From Enterococcus sp. 5H (GTDB lineage Bacteria > Bacillota > Bacilli > Lactobacillales > Enterococcaceae): a DNA stretch of 64,000 nt. This document shows positions 55,079 to 64,000 of this stretch, piece by piece. The stretch is from assembly GCF_028128615.1 (NCBI RefSeq), contig NZ_AMDP01000019.1, forward strand, positions 186,001 through 250,000. Direction: 5' to 3'. A program made the translations under genes and the position numbers. Under the pieces are notes generated by a model, which ran no database searches, was not told where the DNA came from, and was given only the letters and a program-made list of their open reading frames with translations. Every line of letters starts with the position of its first letter. Position 1 is the stretch's first letter.

Positions 55079-56086
55079 GTGAGTGAGGAGAATCAATTAT
55101 TAGACGTTGTAAATCTTCATACGGGTTTTCGATTAAAGGACGAATATTATGATGCAGTAGACGATGTGTCTTTCACCTTAAAGAAAAACGAGATTTTAGC
55201 AATTGTTGGTGAATCTGGCTGCGGGAAAAGTACTTTAGCAACAACTATTATGGGTTTACATGATGCAGATAATACACGCGTCACGGGAGAAATAATTTAT
55301 AAAGATTTAAATTTGACAACGTTTAATGAACAACTATATAACAAAGTTCGCGGGAATGATATTGGGATGATTTTTCAAGATCCATTGTCAGCGCTTAACC
55401 CTTTGATGCGTATCGAAGAGCAAATCAAAGAAAGTTTGACTTATCATACAGATTTAAATAAAGAACAAAAACAAGCGCGTGCGATTGAGTTGCTGACTCA
55501 AGTTGGCATTCCAAACCCTGAGCGTGTGGGGAAACAATATCCACATGAACTTTCAGGAGGCATGCGTCAACGTGTGATTATTGCCATTGCAATTGCTTGT
55601 AAACCAGCAATTATAATTGCCGATGAACCGACAACTGCATTAGATGTAACAATTCAGGCACAGATTTTAGATTTACTAAAGGATTTACAAGAAGAAACAG
55701 GCGCAGGAATTATTTTAATCACGCATGATTTAGGTGTTGTGGCTGAAATGGCCGATCGAGTAGCCGTGATGTATGCAGGTCAGTTTGTAGAGGTTGCTTC
55801 TGCGGAAGAATTATTTACTAATCCTAAGCATCCGTATACACGTTCTTTATTACAATCAATTCCGCAAGAAAATTCAGATGATAGTCAGCTACATGTAATT
55901 GAAGGCGTTGTCCCTTCTTTAAGCAAGTTACCAAGACAAGGTTGTCGTTTTGCGCCAAGAATTCCTTGGATCGCACCAACAGCTCATGAGGATTCGCCAG
56001 AACTACATGAAGTGGCAGAAGGTCATCTTGTTCGCTGTACATGTTATCAGCATTTCCATTTTAGAGACGAACAGGAGGAAGCGTAA
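55079..56086 (+). CDS. oppD: Oligopeptide ABC transporter ATP-binding protein OppD
   Basis: 335 residues with Walker A GESGCGKST, the signature LSGGMRQRVIIA, Walker B IIADEPTTALD and the C-terminal Cys-containing oligopeptide extension (GCRFAPRIPW ... VRCTCYQ). One of two ATPases of the peptide importer. AAGGAG at 55065-55070 overlaps the longer frame's GTG, so I chose GTG 55079, 8 bases downstream. Its stop overlaps oppF (TAATG). Confidence 0.94.
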   Translation: MSEENQLLDVVNLHTGFRLKDEYYDAVDDVSFTLKKNEILAIVGESGCGKSTLATTIMGLHDADNTRVTGEIIYKDLNLTTFNEQLYNKVRGNDIGMIFQDPLSALNPLMRIEEQIKESLTYHTDLNKEQKQARAIELLTQVGIPNPERVGKQYPHELSGGMRQRVIIAIAIACKPAIIIADEPTTALDVTIQAQILDLLKDLQEETGAGIILITHDLGVVAEMADRVAVMYAGQFVEVASAEELFTNPKHPYTRSLLQSIPQENSDDSQLHVIEGVVPSLSKLPRQGCRFAPRIPWIAPTAHEDSPELHEVAEGHLVRCTCYQHFHFRDEQEEA

Positions 56087-57030
56087 TGACAGAAATAATC
56101 CAGATTAAAGATTTAAAAGTGCATTACCCAATCCGCAGTGGTTTCTTCAATCGAGTGACTGACCATGTACTAGCTGTTGACGGAGTTAATTTTATTATCG
56201 AAAAAGGTAAAACATACGGTTTAGTTGGAGAATCTGGTTCAGGTAAGTCAACAACTGGAAAAGCCATTGTAGGCTTAGAAAAAGTGACTAGCGGAAATAT
56301 TTTATATCAAAATAACGATATTACTAAAGCACATAATCGAAAAGCGATTAAATACAACAAAGATGTTCAAATGATCTTCCAAGATTCAATGTCTAGTTTA
56401 AATCCGAAAAAACGAGTATTGGATATTATCGCTGAACCTATTCGTAATTTTGAACGTTTGAGTGACCAAGAGGAAAAGAAAAAAGTCAAAGGCTTGCTGG
56501 ATATTGTTGGTATGCCGGAAGATGCATTGTACAAATATCCTCATGAGTTTTCTGGAGGTCAGCGTCAGCGATTAGGTGTTGCTCGTGCAGTAGCTACGAA
56601 TCCTAAGTTAATTGTTGCTGATGAACCAGTTTCTGCTTTGGATTTATCCGTTCAAGCTCAAGTATTGAACTTTATGAAAAATATTCAGGAAGAGTATGGT
56701 TTGAGCTATTTATTTATTTCCCATGATTTAGGCGTAGTAAAGCATATGTGTGACAATATTGCGATTATGTACAAAGGACGTTTTGTAGAGATTGGCACAC
56801 GGGAAGATATTTATCAGAATGCTCAGCATATTTATACTAAGCGTTTATTGTCAGCGATTCCTAAAATTGATGTAGCAAATCGTGAAGAGCATAAGAAGCA
56901 GCGGCGCCAAGTAGAAAAAGAATATCTGGAGAATCAAAAAGAGTATTACGATCAGGATGGACGCGTATATGATTTACGTAAAATTAGTGAAACGCATCAA
57001 GTAGCGTTGAAAAATGGGGGTGCAAACTAA
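56086..57030 (+). CDS. oppF: Oligopeptide ABC transporter ATP-binding protein OppF
   Basis: 314 residues with Walker A GESGSGKST, signature FSGGQRQRLGVA and Walker B IVADEPVSALD, followed by the oppF-type C-terminal extension, here rich in Glu, Lys and Tyr. It overlaps both neighbours by one base (TAATG), implying coupled synthesis with OppD and OppB. Confidence 0.94.
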   Translation: MTEIIQIKDLKVHYPIRSGFFNRVTDHVLAVDGVNFIIEKGKTYGLVGESGSGKSTTGKAIVGLEKVTSGNILYQNNDITKAHNRKAIKYNKDVQMIFQDSMSSLNPKKRVLDIIAEPIRNFERLSDQEEKKKVKGLLDIVGMPEDALYKYPHEFSGGQRQRLGVARAVATNPKLIVADEPVSALDLSVQAQVLNFMKNIQEEYGLSYLFISHDLGVVKHMCDNIAIMYKGRFVEIGTREDIYQNAQHIYTKRLLSAIPKIDVANREEHKKQRRQVEKEYLENQKEYYDQDGRVYDLRKISETHQVALKNGGAN

Positions 57031-57992
57031 TGTGGAAAACGATTTTACGACGTGTACTCTTTATGATCCCGCAGATTTTTATTTTAAGTATTTTGATTTT
57101 TGTACTAGCTAAAATGATGCCGGGTGATCCATTTACTGGATTGATTAATCCAAATACTGATCCTGCTGTTATTGAAAAAATGCGTGAAGCAGCTGGGTTG
57201 AATGATCCGTGGACGACACAATATATTCGCTGGATAGGGAATGTCTTTCAAGGAGATTTAGGGGAAAGTTTTATTTACAAGTTACCTGTTTCCACATTGA
57301 TTGGAAATCGTGCAGTAAACACTATTTTATTGTCATTATTAACAGTGGTAATTATGTACGCGATCGCGTTACCATTAGGTGTGTTATCGGGACGTTACCA
57401 AAATTCATTTTTAGATAAATTTGTTGTGATTTACAATTTCTTTAGTTTTGCTGTACCGCCATTTATTTTTGCATTAGTTATGCTGTTTGTTTTTGGTTAT
57501 CGGCTGGATTGGTTTCCGACAACTGGATCTGTCTCCAGTGGGGTATCACCGGGAACGGCTGCCTATGTTTGGGATCGGTTTTACCATTTGATTTTACCTG
57601 CATTGTCTCAAGCATTGCTTGGTACAGCGATTACTATTCAGTATTTACGAAATGAAGTAATTGACTCTCAGTCATTGGATTATGTTCGGACTGCCCGTTC
57701 AAAAGGAGTGCCGACAAATAAAGTTTATACAAGACATATCTTTAGAAATGCTTCTTTGCCAATTATCTCGCAATTAAGCTATGAAATTACGGCTTTAATT
57801 AGCGGATCAGTCGTTATCGAGCGAATTTTTGGTTATCCGGGGATTGGGAAATTGTTTATTGATTCTATCGGACAAAGAGATTACGCCGTGATTACCGCCT
57901 TAGTATTGATTTTAGGGACTGCAACGCTTGTCGGGAATTTAATTTCAGATATTGTTATGAGTATTGTGGATCCGCGAATTCGTATTCAGTAA
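57030..57992 (+). CDS. oppB: Oligopeptide ABC transporter permease OppB
   Basis: 320 residues with six membrane segments and the BPD_transp_1 EAA loop (DYVRTARSKGVPTNKVYTRH). The first helix is the DppB/OppB type (ILRRVLFMIPQIFILSILIF). It forms the transmembrane pore with OppC. Confidence 0.94.
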   Translation: MWKTILRRVLFMIPQIFILSILIFVLAKMMPGDPFTGLINPNTDPAVIEKMREAAGLNDPWTTQYIRWIGNVFQGDLGESFIYKLPVSTLIGNRAVNTILLSLLTVVIMYAIALPLGVLSGRYQNSFLDKFVVIYNFFSFAVPPFIFALVMLFVFGYRLDWFPTTGSVSSGVSPGTAAYVWDRFYHLILPALSQALLGTAITIQYLRNEVIDSQSLDYVRTARSKGVPTNKVYTRHIFRNASLPIISQLSYEITALISGSVVIERIFGYPGIGKLFIDSIGQRDYAVITALVLILGTATLVGNLISDIVMSIVDPRIRIQ

Positions 57993-58022
57993 AAAATCAA
58001 TTTTAAGGAGAGGAGAATCTAA

Positions 58023-58925
58023 ATGGATAAAAATGTAGAGAGTACAGAAATCATTGCTGAAGCAATACCGCCAATGGGATTTCGGATGATCGCAAGAGAA
58101 TTCAAAAAAGATCGTTTGGCAATATTTTCGTTAATCGTTTTAGTTATTATATTATTAACTGTTTTTATTGGTGCTATAGTTGTGGACCAAGATAAAGTGA
58201 TGACAGTCAGTATTTTAGATAAGTATGCAGAACCCGGAGGCAACTTTATTTTAGGCGCAGACGAAGGTGGCCGCGATGTTTTGGGACAATTAATTATTGG
58301 TGCCCGTAATTCTGTCGTGATTGGTTTTGCCATTACAATTATCACTTCAATTATCGGGGTAAGTATTGGGATTGTTTCTGGTTATTATGGCGGAGTTTTT
58401 GATAATGTTGTCATGAGAATAGTTGATTTCATTATGATTTTGCCTATTTTAATGATAATTATTGTATTTGTTACCGTTATTCCGCATTATAGTGTTTGGT
58501 CATTTGTTTGGATAATGAGTGCTTTTTATTGGGTCGCCAAAGCGCGGTTATTTAGAAGTAAGACGTTATCTGAAGGACGTAAAGACTATGTGAGTGCGTC
58601 TAAAACTTTAGGTAGTAGTGATTTTAAAATTATGTTTCGGGAAATTATGCCGAATTTAAGTTCATTAATCATTACGAACTTAACGATTAACTTTGCAGCA
58701 AATATTGGGATTGAAACAACCTTAACCTTTTTAGGCTTTGGTTTACCGACGAGTGTACCTAGTTTAGGAACCTTGATTGGTTATGCGAGCAATGGAGATG
58801 TTTTAGCGAATAAAACTTGGATTTGGGTACCTGCATCGTTGCTAATTTTAGTAATGATGTTATGTATAAATTATATTGGCCAAGCGTTTAAGCGTTCAGC
58901 AGATGCAAGACAACGTTTAGGTTAA
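58023..58925 (+). CDS. oppC: Oligopeptide ABC transporter permease OppC
   Basis: 300 residues with an N-terminal OppC cytoplasmic segment and first helix, then five membrane segments and an EAA loop (DYVSASKTLGSSDFKIMFRE). GADEGGRDVLGQLIIGAR is the conserved DppC/OppC signature. AAGGAGAGGAG precedes the ATG. Confidence 0.94.
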   Translation: MDKNVESTEIIAEAIPPMGFRMIAREFKKDRLAIFSLIVLVIILLTVFIGAIVVDQDKVMTVSILDKYAEPGGNFILGADEGGRDVLGQLIIGARNSVVIGFAITIITSIIGVSIGIVSGYYGGVFDNVVMRIVDFIMILPILMIIIVFVTVIPHYSVWSFVWIMSAFYWVAKARLFRSKTLSEGRKDYVSASKTLGSSDFKIMFREIMPNLSSLIITNLTINFAANIGIETTLTFLGFGLPTSVPSLGTLIGYASNGDVLANKTWIWVPASLLILVMMLCINYIGQAFKRSADARQRLG

Positions 58926-58942
58926 GAATAGGAGGAAGGAAA

Positions 58943-60721
58943 GTGAAGAACAGTAAGTTTTTGGGTTTTATGACATTGGCAGCAGTTGCAACATTGACTT
59001 TAGCTGCATGTGGTGGCGGTAACAAATCAGATTCCGGCAACAAAAATGTGGAGACAGAGGATATTAGCAAGTTTTCTATGACCGTTAAAAATGACGGTGA
59101 AGCAATTAAAGGCGGCACGTTAGATGTTGCAGTAGCGTCTGATACGCAGTTCAGAGGGTTATTTTCAGCCATGTATTATGAAGATACCTATGATAATTAT
59201 TATATGAGACCTTTCGATGAATCGTTATTTTCATATGATGAAGATTTTGTCATTACAGATGAAGGTGTTGCTAAATTGGATCTAGACGTGGATGCTAAAA
59301 AAGCAACTATTACCTTGCAAAAAGATGTAAAATGGTCAGATGGGGAACCAGTGACTGCAGATGACGTTATTTATCCGTATGAAGTTATCGGAAATAAAGA
59401 TTACACAGGAATCCGTTATGACGATCAGTTTATAAACATTGTTGGGATGGAAGAGTACCATGATGGCAAAGCTGATTCAATTTCTGGAATCAAAAAGATT
59501 GATGATTTGACTACAGAAATTTCATATAAAGAAGTAAATCCTGACATGCTTCAATTAGATGGTGGTGTTTACACTCGTCCAGCTCCGAAACACATTTTTA
59601 AAGATATTCCAATCAAAGATCAAGAGCAAAGTGATGCTGTACGTAAAAATCCTGTTTCATTTGGACCATATTACGTAAGCAAAGTAGTTACAGGTGAATC
59701 AGTGGAATACCTACCAAATGAGCACTATTATAAAGGCAAACCAAAACTAGATAAAATGGTGTTCACAAATGTGCCAACATCTTCAATTGTTGAAGCTTTG
59801 AATGCTAAAAAATATGACATGGTTTACTCAATGCCAACAGATAATTATCCAACATACAAAGATACAGATGGTTACCAAATGTTAGGCCGAGAAGAATTAG
59901 CTTATACGTATATTGGTTTTAATTTAGGTACGTTTGACAAAGAAAAAGGTGAAGTTGTTACGAACCTAGATTCTAAAATGGGTGATGTTAAATTACGTCA
60001 AGCGATGGGCTACGCATTAGATAATGATGCCGTAGGTGAGAAATTTTATAACGGCTTACGGACAAATGCAACAACATTAATCCCGCCAATTTTCAAAACA
60101 TTGCACGATTCAGAAATTAAAGGTTACACATATGATATAGAAAAAGCGAAAAAATTATTAGATGATGCCGGATACAAAGATACAGATGATGATGGTTTCA
60201 GAGAAACGCCAAAAGGTGAAAAATTAACTATTAACTTTGCTTCAATGGCTGGTGGTGAGACAGCGCAACCGTTAGCAGATTACTATATTCAACAATGGAA
60301 AGAGATTGGGTTGGATGTTAAATTAGCAACTGGTCGTTTAATTGATTTCCAAGCGTTTTATGATAAGTTGAAAAATGATGATCCTGAGATCGATGTTTTC
60401 CAAGGCGCGTGGGGTGTAAGTACTGCACCAGCACCAGTTGGTTTATATGGACGTAATGCGGCGTTTAACTATTCTCGTTTCTCATCTGAAGAGAATGATA
60501 AATTGCTAGATGCTATTGTTTCAAAAGAGTCATTTGATGCTGAGAAACGTAAAGAAGCATATGACGCATGGCAAAAGTATATGTTTGAACAAGCACCAGT
60601 TATTCCGACATTATACCGTAATGAAATTATGCCAATCAGTGATCGAGTAAAATCATTTACTTGGAATTATGAAGATACTAGAGATTTTTATAGTATTGAA
60701 TTAACAGCTGAAAGCCGTTAA
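58943..60721 (+). CDS. oppA: Oligopeptide-binding lipoprotein OppA
   Basis: 592 residues. A lipoprotein signal peptide with lipobox LAAC (Cys23) and a Gly/Ser/Asn tether precede an SBP family 5 domain (DVKWSDGEPVTADDVIYPYE; YDIEKAKKLLDDAGYKD). It captures peptides outside the membrane. Start GTG 58943 behind AGGAGGAAGG. Last gene of the operon, ended by a strong terminator. Confidence 0.95.
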   Translation: MKNSKFLGFMTLAAVATLTLAACGGGNKSDSGNKNVETEDISKFSMTVKNDGEAIKGGTLDVAVASDTQFRGLFSAMYYEDTYDNYYMRPFDESLFSYDEDFVITDEGVAKLDLDVDAKKATITLQKDVKWSDGEPVTADDVIYPYEVIGNKDYTGIRYDDQFINIVGMEEYHDGKADSISGIKKIDDLTTEISYKEVNPDMLQLDGGVYTRPAPKHIFKDIPIKDQEQSDAVRKNPVSFGPYYVSKVVTGESVEYLPNEHYYKGKPKLDKMVFTNVPTSSIVEALNAKKYDMVYSMPTDNYPTYKDTDGYQMLGREELAYTYIGFNLGTFDKEKGEVVTNLDSKMGDVKLRQAMGYALDNDAVGEKFYNGLRTNATTLIPPIFKTLHDSEIKGYTYDIEKAKKLLDDAGYKDTDDDGFRETPKGEKLTINFASMAGGETAQPLADYYIQQWKEIGLDVKLATGRLIDFQAFYDKLKNDDPEIDVFQGAWGVSTAPAPVGLYGRNAAFNYSRFSSEENDKLLDAIVSKESFDAEKRKEAYDAWQKYMFEQAPVIPTLYRNEIMPISDRVKSFTWNYEDTRDFYSIELTAESR

Positions 60722-60762
60722 AAAACTGAAATTGTGTTAGACTTGGGCAATTGAATTAGACG

Positions 60763-60801
60763 AAAACCCGCACAATGCATAAAACGCATTGTGCGGGTTT
60801 T
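60763..60801 (+). terminator. Intrinsic terminator of the opp operon
   Basis: A 16-bp perfect stem (60763-60778 / 60786-60801; core CCCGCACAATGC) ending in TTTT. Confidence 0.93.
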
Positions 60802-60803
60802 AC

Positions 60804-60970
60804 GAGATTGTCGAAGCTTTCAATTCTTAGAGCTTTTAAAAGAAGCAACGTATATTCTGTGTTTTGCGCCGTTCATCATCGAATCACAATATTCTTCGTG
60901 ATTTCCGACAATGTGATCGAAATGAAATGGAGTGTCCGACTTGTTCACACAGTTTATTCTGATTTTCGCT
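60804..60970. repeat. Partial member of the intergenic repeat family
   Basis: CGAAGCTTTCAATTCTTAGA and ATGTGATCGAAATGAAATGG match 12010-12080 closely (CGAAGCCTTCAATTCTTAGA; ATGTGATCGGAACGAAGTGG). It fills most of the gap between opp and ndk; the rest up to 61177 shows nothing else I can support. A 65-codon frame across it has no ribosome site and is rejected. Confidence 0.6.
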
Positions 60971-61177
60971 GACGTAGATATAATTTAGATAGTTATGTCC
61001 TAGTCCCAGTGTTTATTTTGATGATCGTCTGCTTGAATGATCAAAAGCCACAAACCGAAAACTTTTTTTGTTTGTTGTATACTAGACACGATTATCTAGG
61101 CATGATAATCTCTTGTTAAACGTTTTCATTTTCGCTGCTAAAGTAAATGAATCAGATAAAATAGGGAGAGTGACAAT

Positions 61178-61576
61178 ATGGAACAAACACTAATTATTAT
61201 TAAACCAGATGGTGTTAAACGTAAATTAGTCGGAGAAATTCTTCAGCGTTTTGAAAGAAAACAGTTAAAACTTAGCCAATTAAAAGTTGCTACCATGTCT
61301 AGAGAATTGGCTGAAGAACATTATGCTCATATAAAAAAATACGATTTTTTTGAAGATATGATGACTTATATGACCTCATCTGAAGTAGTGTATATTATTC
61401 TAGAAGGTAATGATGTGATTAAAACTGTCCGAAAGATGATTGGCATAACTAATTGTTTAGAAGCTGAACCTGGTACGATTCGTGGCGACTATGGCGGCAG
61501 CAGCTATCAAAATATAGTTCATGCATCAGACTCACCAGAGGCTGCTACAATAGAAATTAGACGATTTTTCAACTAA
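61178..61576 (+). CDS. ndk: Nucleoside-diphosphate kinase
   Basis: 132 residues with EQTLIIIKPDGVKRKLVGEI, PGTIRGDYG and the active His115 in NIVHASDS. It balances NTP pools using a phospho-His intermediate. The sequence is diverged from typical Ndk (short middle part), but all active-site elements are there. GGGAGAG precedes the ATG. Single-gene transcript. Many lactic acid bacteria lack ndk, so its presence is mildly informative. Confidence 0.92.
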   Translation: MEQTLIIIKPDGVKRKLVGEILQRFERKQLKLSQLKVATMSRELAEEHYAHIKKYDFFEDMMTYMTSSEVVYIILEGNDVIKTVRKMIGITNCLEAEPGTIRGDYGGSSYQNIVHASDSPEAATIEIRRFFN

Positions 61577-61591
61577 ACTTAAATAATAAAC

Positions 61592-61643
61592 AACGTGTGA
61601 AGATTTTGTTTTTTTAGAAAAGCTGAATCTACACGTTTTTTTA
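61592..61643 (+). terminator. Intrinsic terminator of ndk
   Basis: Imperfect stem AACGTGT-GA-AGATT (61592-61605) with AATCTACACGTT (61626-61637) and a T-rich tail. Confidence 0.75.
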
Positions 61644-61774
61644 TTTTACTATAAGAAAATTAGGGATTTTAATGGTAGATGATAAAATATCTCATACTAA
61701 TAGCCTAAATAATGAAAAAACCATTCAAATATGTTAAATACAGCACGTATTTCAAGGGAATTCCCCCCTAACCA

Positions 61775-61803
61775 TTTAAAAATTCCACAAAAAAAAGTAT
61801 AAT
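61775..61803 (+). promoter_or_regulatory. Promoter of rnc-smc
   Basis: TTTAAA (61775-61780), 17-bp spacer, TATAAT (61798-61803), 37 bases before rnc. Confidence 0.6.
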
Positions 61804-61840
61804 AGAGAAGGCTGTAAATAAACTTAAAGGAATGTAGAAA

Positions 61841-62533
61841 ATGGACAATCAGTTAACTACCGAATTAAAAGAACGTTACGGCATTGTTTTCCATGATGTC
61901 AACCTATTAGAACAGGCTTTTACGCATTCATCCTATGTGAATGAGCATCGATATTTAAAACTATCCGACAATGAACGACTAGAATTTCTAGGCGATGCTG
62001 TATTGGAATTATTAGTATCACAATACTTATACGAGCAATTCCCAGACTTACCGGAAGGCAAGTTAACAAAAATGCGGGCAGCAATTGTACGGGAAGATAG
62101 TTTATCCAAATTTGCGAAAGAATGTCATTTTGACCAATATATTCTCCTAGGCAAAGGAGAAGAAAATTCTGGCGGACGCCAGCGACCTGCCCTGCTTTGT
62201 GATTTATTTGAAGCATTTTTAGGTGCGTTATACTTAGATCAAAAGGCACCTGCTGCTAAGAAATTTATTGCAGAGGTCATTTTTCCAAAAATCGATGCCG
62301 GTGCTTTTTCACATGAGATGGATCACAAAACACATTTACAAGAAGTTTTACAGCGCCAAGGGGATGTCACAATTGAGTATCGCTTGGTTAATGAAGAAGG
62401 ACCTGCCCATGATCGCATATTCTCAGTTGAAGTCTATGTGGATGAAAAAATGATTGGGGAAGGTCAAGGGAAATCTAAGAAGCTAGCTGAACAGGATGCC
62501 GCCGAAAAAGCGCTGAAAAAAGATCCTGAGTAA
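61841..62533 (+). CDS. rnc: Ribonuclease III
   Basis: 230 residues. The RNase III domain has [20 protein letters not shown] (signature with catalytic Glu/Asp) and [13 protein letters not shown]; a C-terminal dsRNA-binding domain follows ([20 protein letters not shown] ... [13 protein letters not shown]). It cleaves double-stranded RNA, including rRNA precursors. AAAGGAATG precedes the ATG. smc follows after 23 bases, a conserved pair. Confidence 0.96.
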   Translation: MDNQLTTELKERYGIVFHDVNLLEQAFTHSSYVNEHRYLKLSDNERLEFLGDAVLELLVSQYLYEQFPDLPEGKLTKMRAAIVREDSLSKFAKECHFDQYILLGKGEENSGGRQRPALLCDLFEAFLGALYLDQKAPAAKKFIAEVIFPKIDAGAFSHEMDHKTHLQEVLQRQGDVTIEYRLVNEEGPAHDRIFSVEVYVDEKMIGEGQGKSKKLAEQDAAEKALKKDPE

Positions 62534-62556
62534 GTTTGGAAGGAGCCGTTTTATTC

Positions 62557-64000
62557 GTGTATTTAAAACGAATTGAGATCGCAGGATTTAAATCCTTTGC
62601 GGATCGAACCGTGATAGAGTTTGAAAATGGTGTAACTGCCGTTGTCGGACCTAATGGTAGTGGAAAAAGTAACATTACAGAAGCGATTCGCTGGGTTTTA
62701 GGCGAACAATCTGCGAAAAGTCTTCGTGGTGGAAAAATGCCGGATATTATTTTTGCTGGATCAGAAGGTCGTAAGGCGCTGAATATAGCAGAAGTGACGG
62801 TTGTACTAGACAATAGCGATCACTTTTTACCTTTGGACTTTACTGAAATCAGTGTAACCAGACGTTACCGCAGAACAGGTGAAAGTGACTTTTACATTAA
62901 TAAACAGGCCTGCCGTTTGAAAGATATTCATGATTTATTTATGGATTCCGGTTTAGGGAAAGAATCTTTTTCAATTATTTCTCAAGGGAAAGTTGAAGCA
63001 ATTTTCAATAGTAAGCCAGAAGACCGTCGTGGGATTTTTGAAGAAGCAGCGGGCGTATTGAAATACAAGCAACGTAAGAAAAAAGCAGAGCAAAAACTAT
63101 TTGAAACAGAAGATAACTTAAGTCGTGTGCAAGATATTATCTATGAATTAGAAGATCAACTGACTCCTCTAGCTGCACAAAGCGAAGCGGCTAAGGAGTT
63201 TTTGAGACTTAAAGAAACCTTGACGGAAATCGATGTTAGCTTAACAGTGACTGAAATCGAAGCAGCAAAAGAAATCTGGGAAATCAAAGCAGCCGAGCTA
63301 ACCAAAATCGAAGAACGCCTGCAAATTGCAAGCAAAAAAATTCGTGATTCAGAAGATGAATTATTCCAATTACGTGGAAAACGAAACAAATTAGATGAGC
63401 AAATTGAAACCCAACAGCAACAACTATTACAAATCACAGAAGCTTTGAAACAGACCGAAGGACAAAAAGACGTTCTAATCGAACGCTCAAAACACACGAT
63501 GCAAACAACTAGTGAATATCAGCAGTCTTTAGAAGAAAATGCGGAAAAAATCACTCGTTATCGTGAAGAAGTTCAAGAATTACAAACAAAAGTTGCAGAG
63601 AAAAAAACTCAGCGTGAAGAGTTAGTAGAAGCAATTCAAGCGTCAGAAAAAGAAGTTGAAAAATACAGTAAATCTTCCAAAGAATTATTAGAAGAGTTGC
63701 GTAGCCAGTACGTGGAAGTAATGCAAGAGCAAGCAAACACGACCAATGATCTGAAGTATTTAGAACGTCAATATCAACAAGAAACTGCGAAAAATCAACA
63801 ATCGATCCAAAAGCATGAAGCATTAGAAAAGCAAATGACAGAAGCTTTGCAAGAAAAAGAACAAATTGAAGTCAACTTAGCTGAGTCAGAGCAATCGCTA
63901 ATGGATCAAAGAGAAGAATATACTAAGCTAAAACACCAATTAGATCAAAGACAAGAACAATTAGCAACGAAACAAAAACAAATGTACCAAGCGATGAATC
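62557..64000 (+). CDS. smc: Chromosome segregation protein SMC (3' truncated by window)
   Basis: The first 481 codons. MYLKRIEIAGFKSFADRTVI and Walker A GPNGSGKSN (33-41) mark the SMC head, followed by GEQSAKSLRGGKMPDIIFAG, a Q-loop (IISQGKVEAIF) and then a long Glu/Gln/Lys coiled coil from about 165 onward. GTG 62557 follows GGAAGGAG by 11 bases. The hinge, second coil and Walker B lie beyond the window. Confidence 0.96.
   Translation, partial: MYLKRIEIAGFKSFADRTVIEFENGVTAVVGPNGSGKSNITEAIRWVLGEQSAKSLRGGKMPDIIFAGSEGRKALNIAEVTVVLDNSDHFLPLDFTEISVTRRYRRTGESDFYINKQACRLKDIHDLFMDSGLGKESFSIISQGKVEAIFNSKPEDRRGIFEEAAGVLKYKQRKKKAEQKLFETEDNLSRVQDIIYELEDQLTPLAAQSEAAKEFLRLKETLTEIDVSLTVTEIEAAKEIWEIKAAELTKIEERLQIASKKIRDSEDELFQLRGKRNKLDEQIETQQQQLLQITEALKQTEGQKDVLIERSKHTMQTTSEYQQSLEENAEKITRYREEVQELQTKVAEKKTQREELVEAIQASEKEVEKYSKSSKELLEELRSQYVEVMQEQANTTNDLKYLERQYQQETAKNQQSIQKHEALEKQMTEALQEKEQIEVNLAESEQSLMDQREEYTKLKHQLDQRQEQLATKQKQMYQAMN

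Noticed and set aside
60775-60972. 65-codon plus-strand ORF after opp
   Set aside because: It starts inside the opp terminator stem and crosses a repeat; no ribosome site.

Overview
This window is low-GC Firmicutes chromosome, almost certainly from an Enterococcus or a very close relative. Three things point there: the gene order yicC-gmk-rpoZ-priA-def-fmt-rsmB-stp-prkC-rsgA-rpe-thiN / rpmB / asp23-fakA-recG-plsX-acpP-rnc-smc; a PASTA kinase/phosphatase pair of the IreK/IreP type; and an oppDFBCA operon plus ndk between acpP and rnc. Strong AGGAGG ribosome sites and frequent GTG/TTG starts fit the same group. No rRNA, tRNA, CRISPR array, IS element or prophage was seen.

Region 1 (1-19.8 kb) is accessory and metabolic. 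It holds the end of an AraC regulator fused to a GH39-like domain, and a serine-rich wall protein with an atypical LPGLG sorting signal. Next is a probable CcpA-controlled operon of an MFS carrier, both subunits of an iron-sulfur L-serine dehydratase and an AbgB-like M20 amidohydrolase. A second LPXTG protein with a MucBP-like segment follows, then a MerR/ClbS-like divergent pair and a lone VanW. A TreR-controlled GH65 phosphorylase/beta-phosphoglucomutase operon, a TauE/SafE permease, a lipoprotein, an acetyltransferase and mscL complete the region.

Region 2 (19.9-34.6 kb) holds yfmF-yfmH-rodZ-pgsA and two gap-free collinear DacA-type carboxypeptidase paralogues. The paralogues flank a translationally coupled Hsp70/J-like membrane protein pair (the J motif reads FPD instead of HPD), a patatin-like phospholipase, a PC4-like protein, yicC and an unrecognised 95-aa protein.

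Region 3 (34.6-64 kb) is housekeeping: nucleotide and RNA polymerase genes, replication restart, translation initiation and rRNA modification, Ser/Thr signalling, ribosome assembly, fatty-acid kinase and phospholipid synthesis, peptide uptake, NDP kinase, RNase III and the first 481 codons of smc.

The most unusual signal is non-coding. The predicted leader of gmk (34883-35240) is three tandem ~120-nt elements. Their helices are kept by compensatory base changes while the sequence diverges, which suggests an array of structured RNA elements that I cannot assign to a known class. A dispersed intergenic repeat family (near 12.0, 46.9, 51.1 and 60.9 kb), MerR-type 19-bp-spacer promoters with dyads, and a possible attenuator in front of acpP are secondary points of interest.
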